Assembly: GCA_022264855.1 (NCBI GenBank) | Contig: JABYQU010000042.1 | Location: forward strand, 248,001-312,000 | Direction of reading: 5' to 3' | From: Lenzites betulinus | Taxonomy: Eukaryota > Basidiomycota > Agaricomycetes > Polyporales > Polyporaceae | DNA length: 64,000 bases | In this document: piece by piece, positions 26,020-38,656 of the stretch | Numbering within the stretch: position 1 is the first letter of the stretch | How the letters are laid out: each line of letters begins with the position of its first letter | The notes under the pieces: model-generated | Databases searched by the model: none | Told to the model about the DNA's origin: nothing | What the model saw: only the letters and a program-made list of their open reading frames with translations | Translations under genes and position numbers: made by a program

Positions 26020-29000
26020 CTCGAGCGAACTCAATTCGTGCACACGCGCACGTGCACCGCCACGTCCACCCTCCACAAGTTCAGCTCCATCTCCAAGCCC
26101 AAGTCACGCTCAACCTGCCGCACAGAGCCCGCTCCACGCCGACGTCGGCATCGCGTCGCCCTCGCAGCGACCTCGCCGCCGCCGCCCACCACTGGCACGC
26201 AGTGCATCGCCCACCCGCATCGCGAAGCCTAACTCTACGCGCAGACGCGCCCCAGCCTGACGTGTACCGCGGCCAATGGGAGGGGTGCGCCGGACGGGCG
26301 CCCCGGGCGGGGGCAGTAGCGCGGCGGCCGACGGGGGCAGGTGCGCATCCGGCCGCGCCATTCCCGCTTCGCGCGCGCGCGCTCTCACGGGGCGGCACGC
26401 GACGCGTGAGTCGTTGGGGCGGGCAAGGAGCGGTGCTCGCTGCTCGTCTCCGGCGATGGCGCAGGTTTGGGGGGTGGCGTGCGTCGCGAGGGAGGGACGG
26501 TGCGCTCCCGGTGAGGAGGGCGCTGCCGACTGCCGAGGACCGAGGGCCGAGGAGCGACTTCGGTGTGGGATGTTGGGGATGTGGTTGGACGTCCCGGGAC
26601 TACTGGGAAGGTGCGCACTGTCTGACGGGCGACGATTCGTGCGGTGCATGCGTGCGCGTTCCTGGCTCCGCTGGGCCTCGTGCATGCGAATGCGCGTCCT
26701 GCTTTCGAGGACCTGCGCCGCGCTGATTTTAGCAGCGCAAGCTCCGGAGCTGGTGAGAACATACGCGACTCGACTCACCTTGCGACGATCCACTCCCTCT
26801 TCCTCCGAGCCCTTCTCGCTGCGTCCCCCGCACTCGCGAGCATTCGAGCGTGTTCGCGCGGCCACCAATCTTGGCATGGCACGACTCCCGCCGCTCCAAA
26901 GAAAGTTAGTAGCGCCGGGGTTCGCGCGTGGCACACCTCCACCCACGGCGACCACATCGTACCCAGCCGTCTGCGCCCCCCATCACCCATTTCGGGCCGC
27001 TCGGCGCACCGGATCGAGGAGACGGGCGATCTGATCTGGGCGCGGCTGATCCCGGGAGATCGTGCTGGCGGCTGACTCAGTGATCTCAGGTGATCGTACC
27101 GCGCTGCCGGACGCGTCGCGCTCTTTCTGGACACTCGCCCTGCCCGCCGGTGCGCTGGGCTTGATCGGGACATGGGCGTCTGTGCGAAACTCAGCGCGAC
27201 GGCTCACGCTGCTGCTGCCGCCGTGGCACAGGTCTCGCGGCCACTGCGGAATGTCTCGACGGGCGGAATCGACAGGGCCCGGCGACTGCACGCTGGTGCG
27301 CTCATTGCTGCGTTTGAGGCTGGTTTGCTAGGATCGCCGCAGCGTCTTGGCCTCGACACGCTTGGCCGAGCCGTCCGACGCGGACTCTGTCAACCTGACA
27401 CCCGCGAGGCCCTCTTCTCGCCGCGCGCCCGCGCATGTCCGCCCGCGCACCACGCCGTCCGAAGCCCATCCTGTGCTGCCACAAGCTTCCGGGATCACGC
27501 CCACGACACACCTCTCGCGCACCCGCACCTTGTCTCGCCTGACGTCCGACGTCGGGCTGTGCACCTGCCTGCGATCGCACCCGCCGCCATCCATACTGGA
27601 CGAGCATCGAGCGAGCCTGGGCGCGGTCCCGCCAGGCGCTCGCAGCGTCGTGCCTTGCTCTATACTGGCGTCGACGACCCGGATCTGTCTGCGCTCGGGC
27701 ACTGGGAATGCTAAGAAGGACAGGCACTGCTCTCGGTCCACCGTTAAGCACCCGGCATATTACCCAACCGCCCTCGACGCGCGCGGCGCGGCGCTCACGG
27801 GGCACGCCTCGGATGCCGTACGCACAGGCACGCACGCCGCAGGAACTCAGGAAGACGGGCACACACGTACGCCCTCCGGCGTTTTCAGGTGCGTATGGAC
27901 ACGTCTTTGCTCGATACGCGTTATGTGCTGCGTGCCGCGCGGGCCTGCAGTGCTTCGCTGCCGCACGCCGTCGCGTCGCGTCGCGCCCCTCCTGCGGCTC
28001 GCGAGCATACACGAACGGCGACGTCATGCCACACGCGCATTGCGGGCGAGGGCGTCGGACGCAGGCTCTCAGGCTCCGCGAGGCCGTGTGCACTGACAGA
28101 ACGCTACGTATAACACACAAGGTGGCGCGTGGAAGCAGGCGTCGGATGCGCTTCTCCGCCTCCCCCGGGAGTCCTCGAGTGGGAATCCGTGCGCAGGCTG
28201 TCCGATGCTCCTTGTTCGTCCGTGCTCGCCCGACATCGAACCTGCTAAGCGTTACATACCGGCTTCTGCGATAGCCGTGCCGGACGCCCATTTCTGGCGC
28301 GGACGCCTTCCAGGTCCGGTACGTACCTGCGCGTCACTACCCTTTGCGATGCAATACAACATCTTCGGACCACCACCGAAGATCCACGTCTCGCATGTAC
28401 GTACTTACGTCTTCAAGCTCCTCGGCAATGTCGCACTGCGGTAACCCCCGGGATCTTCGGGCGGCGCTGCGCTGCACACAAGTTGCGGCCTCGTTGTGGA
28501 CGCTCCGTCTCACTGCTTACTCATCACGCTCGGGCGGATTACCTCTCCGCGCGCGAATACGTGCCTCTGACTTCCACAGTTCATTCGCGTATTGCAAAGC
28601 AGTCCCTCGGACATGGTGTGGAATCCACCGGCGATGTCATGTCAGCGACCGAGCGTAACGTTAACATTCTGCTGAGGTACGCCGCGTGCCTCACATATTC
28701 CATATTCCATTGCCAAAATCCAATTGCGCCCCCGCGCGATGACGCGCGGGAGGAGATGACGTCGTCAATAGGCGCCCGGAATGTCGTACAACACACCGCG
28801 TAGTACAGCCTCGGCGGCGCGACGCTACACACTACGTTGCACCCCGCGTCAGAGCTCCCTGCGGCCGTCATACTCGGCAACGCACCACACGCCGCAGACT
28901 CGGCGCGCGCTCGCGTCCGAGCGAGAGCCGTCTGAGGCCCGCAGGCACCCATCAATATAGAATATAGCGCGGAGCTTACGCGTGCGTTCATGCACGCCTT

Positions 29001-31529
29001 TTCCAGCGCAGACGCTAACCCAATGTCCATAACAAATTCACAGACGATAGATCTCCGCGCCGTACGCGCGTCGTCGACTCGGGCCCGGGAGCTGAATTCG
29101 CGCGCGCGAGGCGCCGGGCTCGCAGTATGCCGCAGACGCTCCTGGATCTCGCTATAGTAAGTATGGCATCGGACGTACTCCGGGGCGAATGGGGCTGTGC
29201 TGGCCGCGGGTGCGTACGTCCGAGTCCGCGAAGCGTCGTCCGAGTCTTCGTCAGCTTTTTCTTGGGTAAGTAGGTTCGGACGCCGCGCGCGGGTCTCAAG
29301 AACTCATCGTCGGGGCCCGTGTGCTGCTGGATGCGGTGCGGGGAGACTGGGATGGTGGTGGGTGTTTGACTTTGCTCGAGCGAGAGTGCGAAAAAGGGCG
29401 GGTGTTCACATGTACATGCTGACTGCGCTGCTTACAGCCTTACAGGACCTACCGGAAGGAGCACGTCCCCTAGCTCTTCGCATATGCATTTCCGCGTTCA
29501 GCAACAAACTCTCGGAGGATGACGCGGACAGACAGACCAGTCCGACCCGGACGAAGCCTGAGGCCTGAGCTCGCACCAGGCTCCGTCGCCGTCTCGCGAA
29601 GCACCGGACACCCCTCCGCTGCCAGTGAGTCGTGTTCTGAAACTGACTCGGAATCCCGTCCAAACTGGTACTGAAGACACCCATGGCCATTCACTTCAGT
29701 CACTCCCGACTCCGCGGCGCTGCTCCCGACCCGCACACATGCTGCAGCCAAAATTTCGCCCCGCGCGGACCCGGCCGCGCCCCAAATGTTCTCGAGAACA
29801 CCAGAGAACACCGGTCGACGCGCGGCGCAGCGCAGCGCAGGGGCTGGGGCTGAATGCACTCCCTCCCGCTCCCGCGCGTACGTGTGCTTCTGTCGCTGCT
29901 GCGCAGAGCTCGATGCGGAGCCGGCGCACGAAGCACCGACGATGGTGGCCCGCCCGCGAGGCTGCGAGGGCCCATTCGCATTCGGCGTAGGCGTATGAGC
30001 CTGAGGTGCGTCCCTCGAGCACCCTTTCATCTCGGAGGCGTGCGCGTCGTCTCGGCCTTTCCCCGAGTGCCCGTTTGGTTTCGTTTCATTTCGTTCGGTT
30101 TGGGTGGGTGGGACGGTTGCGCCCGACGAATCGATTCATTTTTTTTTCAGGGCCGTGTCGCTCCTAGCCTCCTAATATTCCGCGCACCGCGTATCTGCCC
30201 CATCCCCATCTCGCGCGAGATCCGTGCGGCTTCCACTTCCCCTTCCATCTCATTGTTACCTCCACCCGAGCACGCCGCCCGCGGGACGCGCGCACACCAT
30301 TCACCCGCTTCCCGCTTCCCATCCCCATTGCACCCCCGCACCCCATTCAGTCGTCGCGCTACACCGGGGTCCGTCGGCGTGGATGGGTAGATGGGGAGAT
30401 GCGCCCGTCTCATGCATCCCATCTGTCCTTCTGCATGATGCGCGGCAGGCAGATCCCAGCGGGCCGCGCGCGGAGGAGTGTTCATCCTGCGTTTCAGGGT
30501 TGGACGGGCGTGTGCTCGTGTGCTCGTGTGCTCGTGCGGAGGTGTGGGGGTGGGGTTCCGTTCGTGGGTTGCCGGGGGCCGAGAGGCGCGGTGTGGCTTG
30601 TGTTCGTGCTGTATTGTGCTGGGGATCTGGGGCTGCCACCAGCCAGACGGGATTTGTCCTGCCGTTGAATGTCGAAACGTGAACAGGGTCGCCGTCGCCG
30701 TCGTCTGGGCCAGCATTTCTCCCGAGCCGTATTGTATCGATATATCTCGATGGATAGCTGCGTACGGTAACAGCGAACGGGGCGGGCTTCACCCTGCGCA
30801 GGGTGCCTTCGTGCCAGTGGACGTGGTGCATCGCCATGGAGGAGAGACTCGAGTCGTGCGGACCCGAGATGCCTTCAATATGCCCGTATGCGTTACATCC
30901 TGGCTCTCCAGCTCACCCCGTTTCGCAGCCTGCGTTCTCGCAGCCACGCCTCACGCCTCGCGCCCTCCTATCTGGGAGTCTGACTTGCTCGGCGCAAGAT
31001 CCGTTGCCTGCATCGCCCGCAGGCTGAGGCTTGCGTGGACGTTCATCCGGACCTTCCTCACCCGCGCGGGGTACGTTCGTGAACTCGGATGCGTTTCATG
31101 CTGTGCTTCCGCGGAATGATACCCTCTCTCCGCAGCATCGTCCACGCGTGTCTGTCCATTCGACGCGACGGCGCACGTACGTGGCTCGTCTTGCTACGCA
31201 TATGTCCTGCCGAGGTGACGATTTTGCTCGCATCGGCAGGCTGCCAGTGAGGGTGCATTGGTGACCAAAAAAAAAGTTTAGTACGCCTGCTTTGGCATGG
31301 GTATCACGGCCGCGCAGCTCCCTTTTGCTGGTACCAATGTGACGAACGACTCAGTTTTCAAACCGATGGGTTTGAATACTGCGTAAGCAGAACAGTACTG
31401 GGGTGGTCGATTACGAGTGGACAGTTTCTTGCAAATCCCCCACTAAAAGCATGGCGCAATTCGTTACCAACCGTTTCGCTCGAACATCCCGATTCACGAC
31501 GGAGTTGCACACGAGGATATGTAAGCCTT

Positions 31530-31561
31530 ACATCGACTCTCTGACCTTCTCAGAGTCGATG
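31530..31561. repeat. Perfect hairpin-forming inverted repeat
   Basis: CATCGACTCT and AGAGTCGATG pair exactly across an 11-base loop. It lies in non-coding DNA and is not followed by a T run; meaning unknown. Confidence 0.6.
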
Positions 31562-34500
31562 TAATAGCATTTCGCTAGACCGCGCACTGGACGGAAGGCC
31601 AGTCAGCAGAGCACGTGCCTGACTTACTGTACCAAACTTCAGCATCGACTTGGCGAAGCACTGGCAGTACGGCGACACACGGGCTGCTGGGCTTCTTCGG
31701 AGGCGCACCGGAAAGGTGAGACACGAGAAGTCTCGGAGCTCCAGGAAGGATCGGGAGCTTGCCAAGGCTTCGCGCGACGCGGGGTGAGTGCGGACGGTGC
31801 CATCAGGCGTTTGCAATAGTTGGTATGGTGTTGCTGCGCATGCTATGGATTCTATCCAACGCCAGCACCCTCGCGTGTTATACATCTTGATAGTTTGACA
31901 GCGGAGTTAGCAGAGCGGGGAGAGGCTGACTCGAATCCGAAGGCCTCTTGAGGCTGATGTAAGGCCCCTCTCAAACACGGATGTCGACCCAAGGTCCCCA
32001 GACATTTCCGAATAGTACTTACCAGACTCACGCGACCACCCTTCGAGTCCAAGCTCGTGCACCATGCATAAACACGGCGCACCGCGAGCCAATGGACGCG
32101 ATAGGGTTATGCAACATCCCGGAAGAGTGATCGTCCGTGCGCTCTCTTGCGCCCGATGCTGCCGTTCCGCCGCAGTCGGCCTGCGCGCCCTGTCCGTCGG
32201 CGCGCGATCTCCCGATCGAGGCGCGTTCAAGCCAGCCTCACGAGTCGTGCGCCCGCCTCCGAGTCTGTCGTCGTCGTCTTTGGACGTAGCTCTCGGAGGG
32301 TGACTATGGCTGACATAGATATGTCGTCGAGGCTGACTCCTGTGCGCACACAATCTTCCGGGGTACCCAGCAGCCCAGAATCGAGGCTGGCGCGGCTTCC
32401 AGGGGCGGTCTGGCGGGTTCCCAGCCCCCGACGGGATCCGAAAGGAGGATGTCAGGCGCGGAAGGAGGGGCGGGGGAGAGATCTGCCAGGTGGAGGAGGC
32501 ACGCAGGGGATCTGGGGGCTGTGCATCCTCGGTCCCGCTGCGCCCCGACGATCCGGATCGACGATGCCGCCCCCTGCCCTGGCCTGCCCGCATCGCGACC
32601 CTCGGCCATGCTGCCAGCCTCGAAGCTGCACACGACTGCGCGAAGAGAGGAGGATCTGGGGATGTAGATGTATATAGTGTTTGCGCGTACGTAGGTGCTG
32701 GAGGGGTGCACGGGTTATTAATAATGATGTGGTGTTCGAGGGTGTTCGCCACAACGGTTCTCCCCCGCCTCTGGGCGCACCGCGCGAGCATCACCGACGC
32801 ATCCTCGGGCATTCCGTCACTGGCTCGCGCCCCTGCAGGCGCCCCGCGGCCTCCTGAGCATCGTCGTCCCACGCAGACGGCGCATATCAGGGCATTACGA
32901 CAGAGCAGCTTCGTGTGGCGGCCGACCGCATGCCCGTCGCGACGCGCGACGGCGGCCAGCCCGTTCGCGCTGGGGTCGCGACGGCCATCGCGTTTCATGG
33001 CGCGCCGTCCATGTGCACCCCAGGCGGGCCCCATCGCGTTCTCAGTCTGCCTCCGCGTGCGGCGGGCGACGGGCCTGGGCTTGCAGGCTTCCGAGGACCA
33101 AGGCCCTGATTTCGCGGGGAAAGGGGGCCGGAGGCGGGTCTGTGTTAATTGACGGTGGTGGATATTGAATGGCTGTGTATCAGGTACGGGGAGCGAGGAT
33201 GTGTGATGCGTGCAATTGATGACCGGGGACCGTGTTCTACCGTGTTCTCCTCTGAATTCACGGCTTGGGCGACTTGCAGACTCTGGGAGCGATCAGGTCG
33301 TGCCACCATGGTCTCTGCATGCACCACCAGGCCGCGGTTTCCCCCTGTGGGCCTGCCTCCTCTTCCTCTCTCTGGCATACGCGCGCATTTCGGCGGCATC
33401 GCCGTGGCTCCGATCGGTCGAGGGGTGTTGGCGTGTATTGAGCATTTAAGCTTGAGTACCACTCGCGGTCCAGTGTATTGTATGCTGTTCGCTCGAAGGC
33501 TGGTTGGCATAGAAGAGCGCCGGACGAGATGGGGTTGTACACTTACATGCGATCAAAATCTCTCACTCACTCACTCATTCTCCAAAGCTTCACGACCCGA
33601 ATATGGCCACCCCTGAACGGATTGCCCAGCTGCTCAGCGCTCAAGACGCGCGCCGCAGGGCCCGGGGAGGAGGTGCTGCAGACCTGTTTCTTCGATGCCG
33701 TCGTCTTCACGCACGGCGGCCTCGATCCGCAGACTGAGAACGTCATGGTCGGCCTGCGCGCTCGCCTACTGGGACATCCGGAAGCCGCTGCGTAGCTGCC
33801 CGAGTACTTACTGGGAGGTCAGCGTCACGGCCTTGCGCCCTGGGCCGGTTCATGGGGACGGTGCTCACCTCGGCGTCTGCGCGGACGAGATCAGGGGGCA
33901 TCAGGAGCTTATTGAATTCGTGGAATTGTATGGCTCGTACTGTAGGCGGCGGCGTGGTGGAGGAGGATGGATGCCGGGGGTCAAGCTTGTTGTGTTGCTT
34001 TACACTCGTCATCGTAGGTCGTGGCCATAGTACTGGCGCGAGCCGCCGGGATCGCCGTGCGCAAGGGATGCCTGGTCTTCCGAGTTCCTCCGACTGATAC
34101 ACTGCGATGCATCGTCCAAGTAGAGGCCGTGCGCGTGAAGCTGGAAGGAGCTAGTCGGCGAGGTGGAGCGCAGCCCATTATGCCAGTGGCGGGCGCACGC
34201 CTGAACGTTCGCGCGCCCGCCGGCTGGCCGATCGACGTCGGGGCCGCAGTTAGCCTCTCTGGCCAGGCTTCCCGTGTTCCGAGGTTGAGTGCTTCCCTGC
34301 GTATGCAGTAGACGATCTGGACCGGGGGCTGACGGTAGTAGAGAGGGTATCGCGACGGTCGGGCGAGGGTAAGATTCGGGCGCACCACAGGCTCGAAGTA
34401 GGGACACGGGTCGTACGTACCTTGGCAGCGAGTCTGACGACAGACACCGTCAAATATTGCAGGGCGCAGGCTCCCACATATGCGGACAAGTAGTCCAACG

Positions 34501-36019
34501 CATAGTTTCCCTTTCAACCCTTGGACATTCGGACGGCGAGCAGCCTCGATCTACGCACCGCGCCAAACATGTTGCAATATTGTCCCAGACCGCTAGCACC
34601 GAACGAGGCGCTTCCGGCCATCGACCGATCGCCCGCACGCTGCCCAGTGCCCTCTGCCGCCGGAACGTGCGCCCCCGGAGTGGGGCCCCGGACGAGCCTA
34701 ACTGCTACCAACCACGAGTTCCAAGTTCCAACTTGTTCCGCCACTCCTGAGTGCCGCGTATGATGCATTATGGACCGTCGAGGCTCGCGTCCGGCGGGCA
34801 TGCAGGGGTGTACCGTGGCTTGGGCGAGCCTCGATCGACTTCTGCTAATAGATCCTGTTCTGAGCTCAGATAGCACGTACCATAACTGTATAGCAGGATC
34901 CAAAGGAGCATGCTCCCGTAGAGACCGAGTGGCCCCGCGATCGAGGGAGCGTTGAGTACCTGGTTACTACACCGCGTATCACTCGCTGTCCGCGCACTGG
35001 ACCAGACTGGATCCCATAGCATTAGTGTTAGTGTTAGTGCGGGTGGGATGCGTACCGGCGGAACACGCTTCGCCGCCGGGGTCGATCTTGCGATCGGGAC
35101 CGCGCGGGGGGCTCGGTGGGGCCACTTTGCTGGTTGTTTTACACTGTATCGGACGAGGGGGTGAGAGGGCGGGGCCGGGGCCGGGGTGGGGCTCGATAGG
35201 GCAGGATTGCATGAGCGTGCGGGGCTGCATGCAAGTGCCTGTCGTTCATTGGATTGAAATTAGTGTGCTATTAATGCGCATGTTAGGGGTCGAAGACGTA
35301 CATAGAGCGATTTGGAGTCGACGATACCGACGCGCGCGTCGTGACGAAACGACAAGCGCACTTGTCATTTGGCGCAGGCTCAAAATCGCTCCTGTGGAAC
35401 ATGGAGCAAGCATAAGCATGACAAGGCCACTCCCAGCGCAGACTCTGATAGCAGCTAGCTCACCTACATCCATGCATGCAGAACCCGACAGCTCGCACTC
35501 CGCCATCATCGCAGTAGTCACGCGTCGTCGACGGTATGCATTGACGACGCCTGCATCATCGGATGGCGGATGGATGCTCATCCGTTCGATAGAACATCTG
35601 CCTATCGCGCTCGGTCCGACCTTTATGGTGCACTCACCACAATTATTGTCATGCAACGATCATCACCCAGAGGCGTTTCGGTCGCAGGGTGGGTTCGGGG
35701 TTGTGGGCACGACTTGGATTGCTGAGAGGACGGAACCAGCGGAGGTGCAAGGCCTGCAACAATATCGGCATCCGGGTACGTCCACCATCAGCCAGGGCCG
35801 TCCAACACTTACGAAACGCCGCCGTCAGAAATACCTATCATCATATCTCATTGGCCCTAGAAATCTAAGCACATTCGGTACCAGTACATCTGTCAACAAC
35901 GCAGCGGTCAGAAACGCATCGCAAAGCGGTGAGGGCGGGCGCACTCACAATCCTACACATAGACAACACCACGGGTGGCAACAAGCAGCAAACGCGATCG
36001 CCCGAGACGAGACCGACGC

Positions 36020-37050
36020 TCATCGGCTGAAGAGGCGCTTGCCCCGCAGCGGCCTAGCAGCCCCCACCCGTCCCGTCTCGTTCTGGTACGTCCGGTACGC
36101 CTCCCGGAGGTGGTCAGGGCTCAGCGGGCCGCTGTCTTGGCGGCGTTCCTGCACGTCTCGCGCTGCGAGGGGTCGTTAGTACATGCCGGAGAACGGGGGA
36201 AGTAAGCCATACCTTTCTCGACCATCTCACCCACGAAGACCTTGGCGAAACCGGCGATGATCTGGGCGACGGGGAGCGACACTTGTTGACCGGTGGTTTG
36301 TTGGATGACCTGTTGTTCAAAGGGAGACTTGGTGAGTGGCGCGGCGCGCCGGACGTTGTGGTGGATTGCTCACCTTCCGCACGGCTTGTTTGGAGAGCGC
36401 ATACCTGCGGTAGGCTTCGAAGCGGTCATATTGCGCCGGGCTCAGGTTGTCCATCAGCACTCTGTAGGCAGTCGCGGATCTGTCAGTGAAATTTCTGAAT
36501 CGACGTTGGTCGCGACGTACTTGAGATTGTCCTTCGACTGGCTCTGCCACGAGAGCTGCGCGGAGTAGTCGTCGTCCGCCATCGCCGGCAGCAGCTCGTC
36601 CCCGTCATCAACGTCTTCCTCCCCTGCAGGCGCACCTGGGGCCGCCGCCGCTGCCGTCGACGCCCCTGGTGTCCCAGGATCTCCGCTGGGGGCGGGAGTG
36701 CCCGCCGAAGGCTGCACGCCAGGAAGACTCAAACTCTCCGACAAGCTCGCAGGGATGTCCTGGGTGGAGACCGCGGGAGACGCAGCTGCACTAGACGTGC
36801 TCGGACCGGCGGTAGGCTGGGATGCGTTCGTTCCCGACTGCGAGTCCGACCATTGGAGCTGTGCGCTGGGTGGCTGCGACGTCGAGGGCGTGCGGGGGAC
36901 TTCCGTGTTCGCGTTCGCGTTCTTGGGTTTACGTCCGCGCTTCGCACCTGTTCCACGCGTCGCTGGCGTGCCTCCGCGTGCGGACGCAGATGGATTGGAT
37001 GGGATGAACGACCTTTCTGGTACGGGGTATGTTGCGAATGGTGAAGACAT
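36020..37050 (-). CDS. TAF11: TFIID subunit 11 (TAF11)
   Basis: Subunit of the general transcription factor TFIID, pairing with TAF13 through a histone fold in the nucleus. The start at 37050 gives MSSPFATYPVPERSF. The N-terminal 175 residues (exon 1, 37050-36521) are Ser/Pro/Ala-rich with a basic GAKRGRKPKN patch and an acidic DVDDGDELLPAMADDD stretch. The next exons encode the TAFII28-type histone fold: LMDNLSPAQYDRFEAYRRYAL, SKQAVRKVIQQTTGQ, then VAQIIAGFAKVFVGEMVEKA, followed by DSGPLSPDHLREAYRTYQNE, the helix that closes the family domain. It ends RGKRLFSR. The acceptor before RDVQERRQ is close to a second AG, and I chose the one that keeps the frame. It shares a 0.3 kb promoter with the Iec1-like gene. 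Confidence 0.9.
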
Positions 37051-37349
37051 GGCTTTTTGCGAGTCCTCGAGCGCGACGTAGTGGATTTTACTCTCAGACA
37101 GTCTCAGGAGTGTTGTTTTGTATACTGTATGGAACGTTTGAACAGCTCGAGTGAACAAAGTGGATGGTGGTAGAACGCAGAGGCGTGGTGGTGGCTGAGA
37201 AACGCGGCGAATATGGACTTAGCGCTCGCACTAACTGCGAATGAGCCGCTGTCAAACATCTCCGGGTCACTCTGTGCTCAACAACGCCCACACCGACAGC
37301 GACGACGCTATCGCCCCGTTGGAAACCACCCCGGCTCTCAAGAAACAAC
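37051..37349. promoter_or_regulatory. Bidirectional promoter of TAF11 and the Iec1-like gene
   Basis: Only 299 bp separate the two start codons, which point away from each other. No clear TATA box is visible on either side, as usual for housekeeping genes. Confidence 0.6.
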
Positions 37350-38572
37350 ATGGCACGTAGTCAATACAGCCCCTCGCCTTCGCCAAGCCTCCCTTCGTCC
37401 CGCGGCGGGATCTCCGACTCTTCCAGCGACGAGGAGTTTGCCTCTCTTGCGGGCGAGGCAGCAGAGTATGGCGCGTCAGCATCGCGACCCGGATCACCTG
37501 TGACGGCGGAGGCATCCATGATCGGCGAGGACCAGGAGGCCGACACCATGACGTGCCAGTGGGAGGATTGCGGGAAGGTGTTCAATCACCTACCAACACT
37601 TATAGACCATATACACAACGGTACGTTTATCTCGCCGGTCGGCCAAACTTGCAACTGACTGGACTAGATCACATTGGAGTGCACAAGTCAAATTACACCT
37701 GCGAGTGGGCCGGATGCGTCCGCCGCGGCATCGCACAAACATCGCGCTTCGCGCTCATATCCCACATCCGCTCGCACACCGGAGAGAAGCCTTTCACTTG
37801 CCCACTGCCAGGTAATGATCCACCCCCGCGCCCTCACCATATACCATGCTAAGACCGATCCCGCCACCCAGAATGCGACAAGTCCTTCACGCGCTCGGAC
37901 GCGCTCGCAAAGCACATGCGCATCCAGCACAACATCTCCCCGCCGCTCCCCGGCCGCGGCGGGAACCGCAAACGCAAGCGGGAGGAGCCCGAACCCACAC
38001 CCTCGCACGCGCCCGAGTACCCCGGCTACTCCTCGTCCTTCAAGGTCGAGCACGGGGACGACGAGGACTTCCGACTGTCGCCCGTCGAGGGCAGCAGCTT
38101 CGCCTCGCGGCTGCCGCCGACCCCGGTGCGCCAGTACACCCCCGAGCCGGGCTCGTTCGAGTACGACCCGGAGGACGAGCTCCCGGCGCACCTGCTGCGC
38201 CAGGCGGACCCCGCGACGGGCCTGATCATGGGCCGCTCGCAGGCGCAGGTGCGGTATATGCTCGCGAAGGCGAAGCATAAGTGGGTGATGCAGCAGCACG
38301 AGTCGCTCTTAGAGGAGCTCCGGCTGGTGCGCCACGAGGAGAAGTGCTGGAAGGAGCGCAAGGACGCGCTGCTCGACCAGCTTCTCCGCCGGCAGTTTGG
38401 GTTTGTCTACTCTCGTGAATATATTGGTGTCTCAGGATGCTAATTGTCGGTGTGTAGACCTCAAGCGGAGCAGCTCGCGAACCCGCTGTTTATGACCGCG
38501 CAGAACACCTACGTCTGGCACCCTTACCCTCAGCCGAGCGGTTCCGGCGAGCCCTCGGAGCCTCATTCATAG
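37350..38572 (+). CDS. C2H2 zinc-finger protein, Iec1 (INO80 complex)-like
   Basis: Starts MARSQYSPSPSPSLP at 37350. Three fingers in a row: CQWEDCGKVFNHLPTLIDH (closed by HNDH across intron 1), CEWAGCVRRGIAQTSRFAL with ISHIRSH, and, across intron 2, CDKSFTRSDALAKHM with RIQH. The TGEKPF linker sits between fingers 2 and 3. A basic NRKRKREEPEP block follows, then an acidic middle and a charged helical region (HESLLEELRLVRHEEKCWKERKDALLDQ would form a coiled coil). The last intron, with donor GTTTGT, joins RRQF to GPQAEQLANPLFM, and the protein ends SEPHS. The finger spacing and the GIAQTSRFAL helix resemble fission-yeast Iec1, a nucleosome-remodelling INO80 subunit. That assignment is from memory; a different C2H2 regulator is possible. 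Confidence 0.65.
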
Positions 38573-38656
38573 CCCTTCACCATTGTCCCCCGTCATAGTT
38601 GTCGACCGACCAACCGTTTCTCGTCTGTTTGGGTCTCGCTTTCGATGTAAACCAGT

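Larger units (their letters stand above)
19292..36019. other. 16.7 kb GC-rich stretch without a recognisable gene
   Basis: I checked all long ORFs here. They overlap on opposite strands, are rich in Arg, Ala and Pro, and show no domain, splice-linked continuation or start context, as expected of stop-poor GC-rich DNA. What I can see: the TE3 element at 25.5-26.0 kb, a hairpin near 31.54 kb, and short direct repeats such as GTTACAGT (20.74 kb), CCAGTG (22.85 kb), ACTGAGT (23.80 kb), GTGCTCGT (30.50 kb) and AGTGTT (35.02 kb). It starts at the Sfp1-like gene's 5' end, so long promoter or non-coding transcripts are possible. A small or fast-evolving gene could be missed. Confidence 0.5.

Noticed and set aside
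26110..28291. Long ORFs of 250-330 codons on both strands
   Set aside because: Overlapping frames on opposite strands, Arg/Ala/Pro-rich, no motif and no splice continuation: expected of stop-poor GC-rich DNA.
31880..31960. tRNA-like box (GACTCGAATCC)
   Set aside because: No matching A box at the right distance and no pairing acceptor stem; similar lone boxes near 19.5 and 25.3 kb also failed.
33602..34000. Possible gene starting MATPERIAQLLSAQ
   Set aside because: The frame stops within about 45 codons and the neighbouring frames show no domain to splice to.
35020..35045. TTAGTG repeats as an internal telomere-like tract
   Set aside because: Only three units, and the fungal telomere word is TTAGGG.
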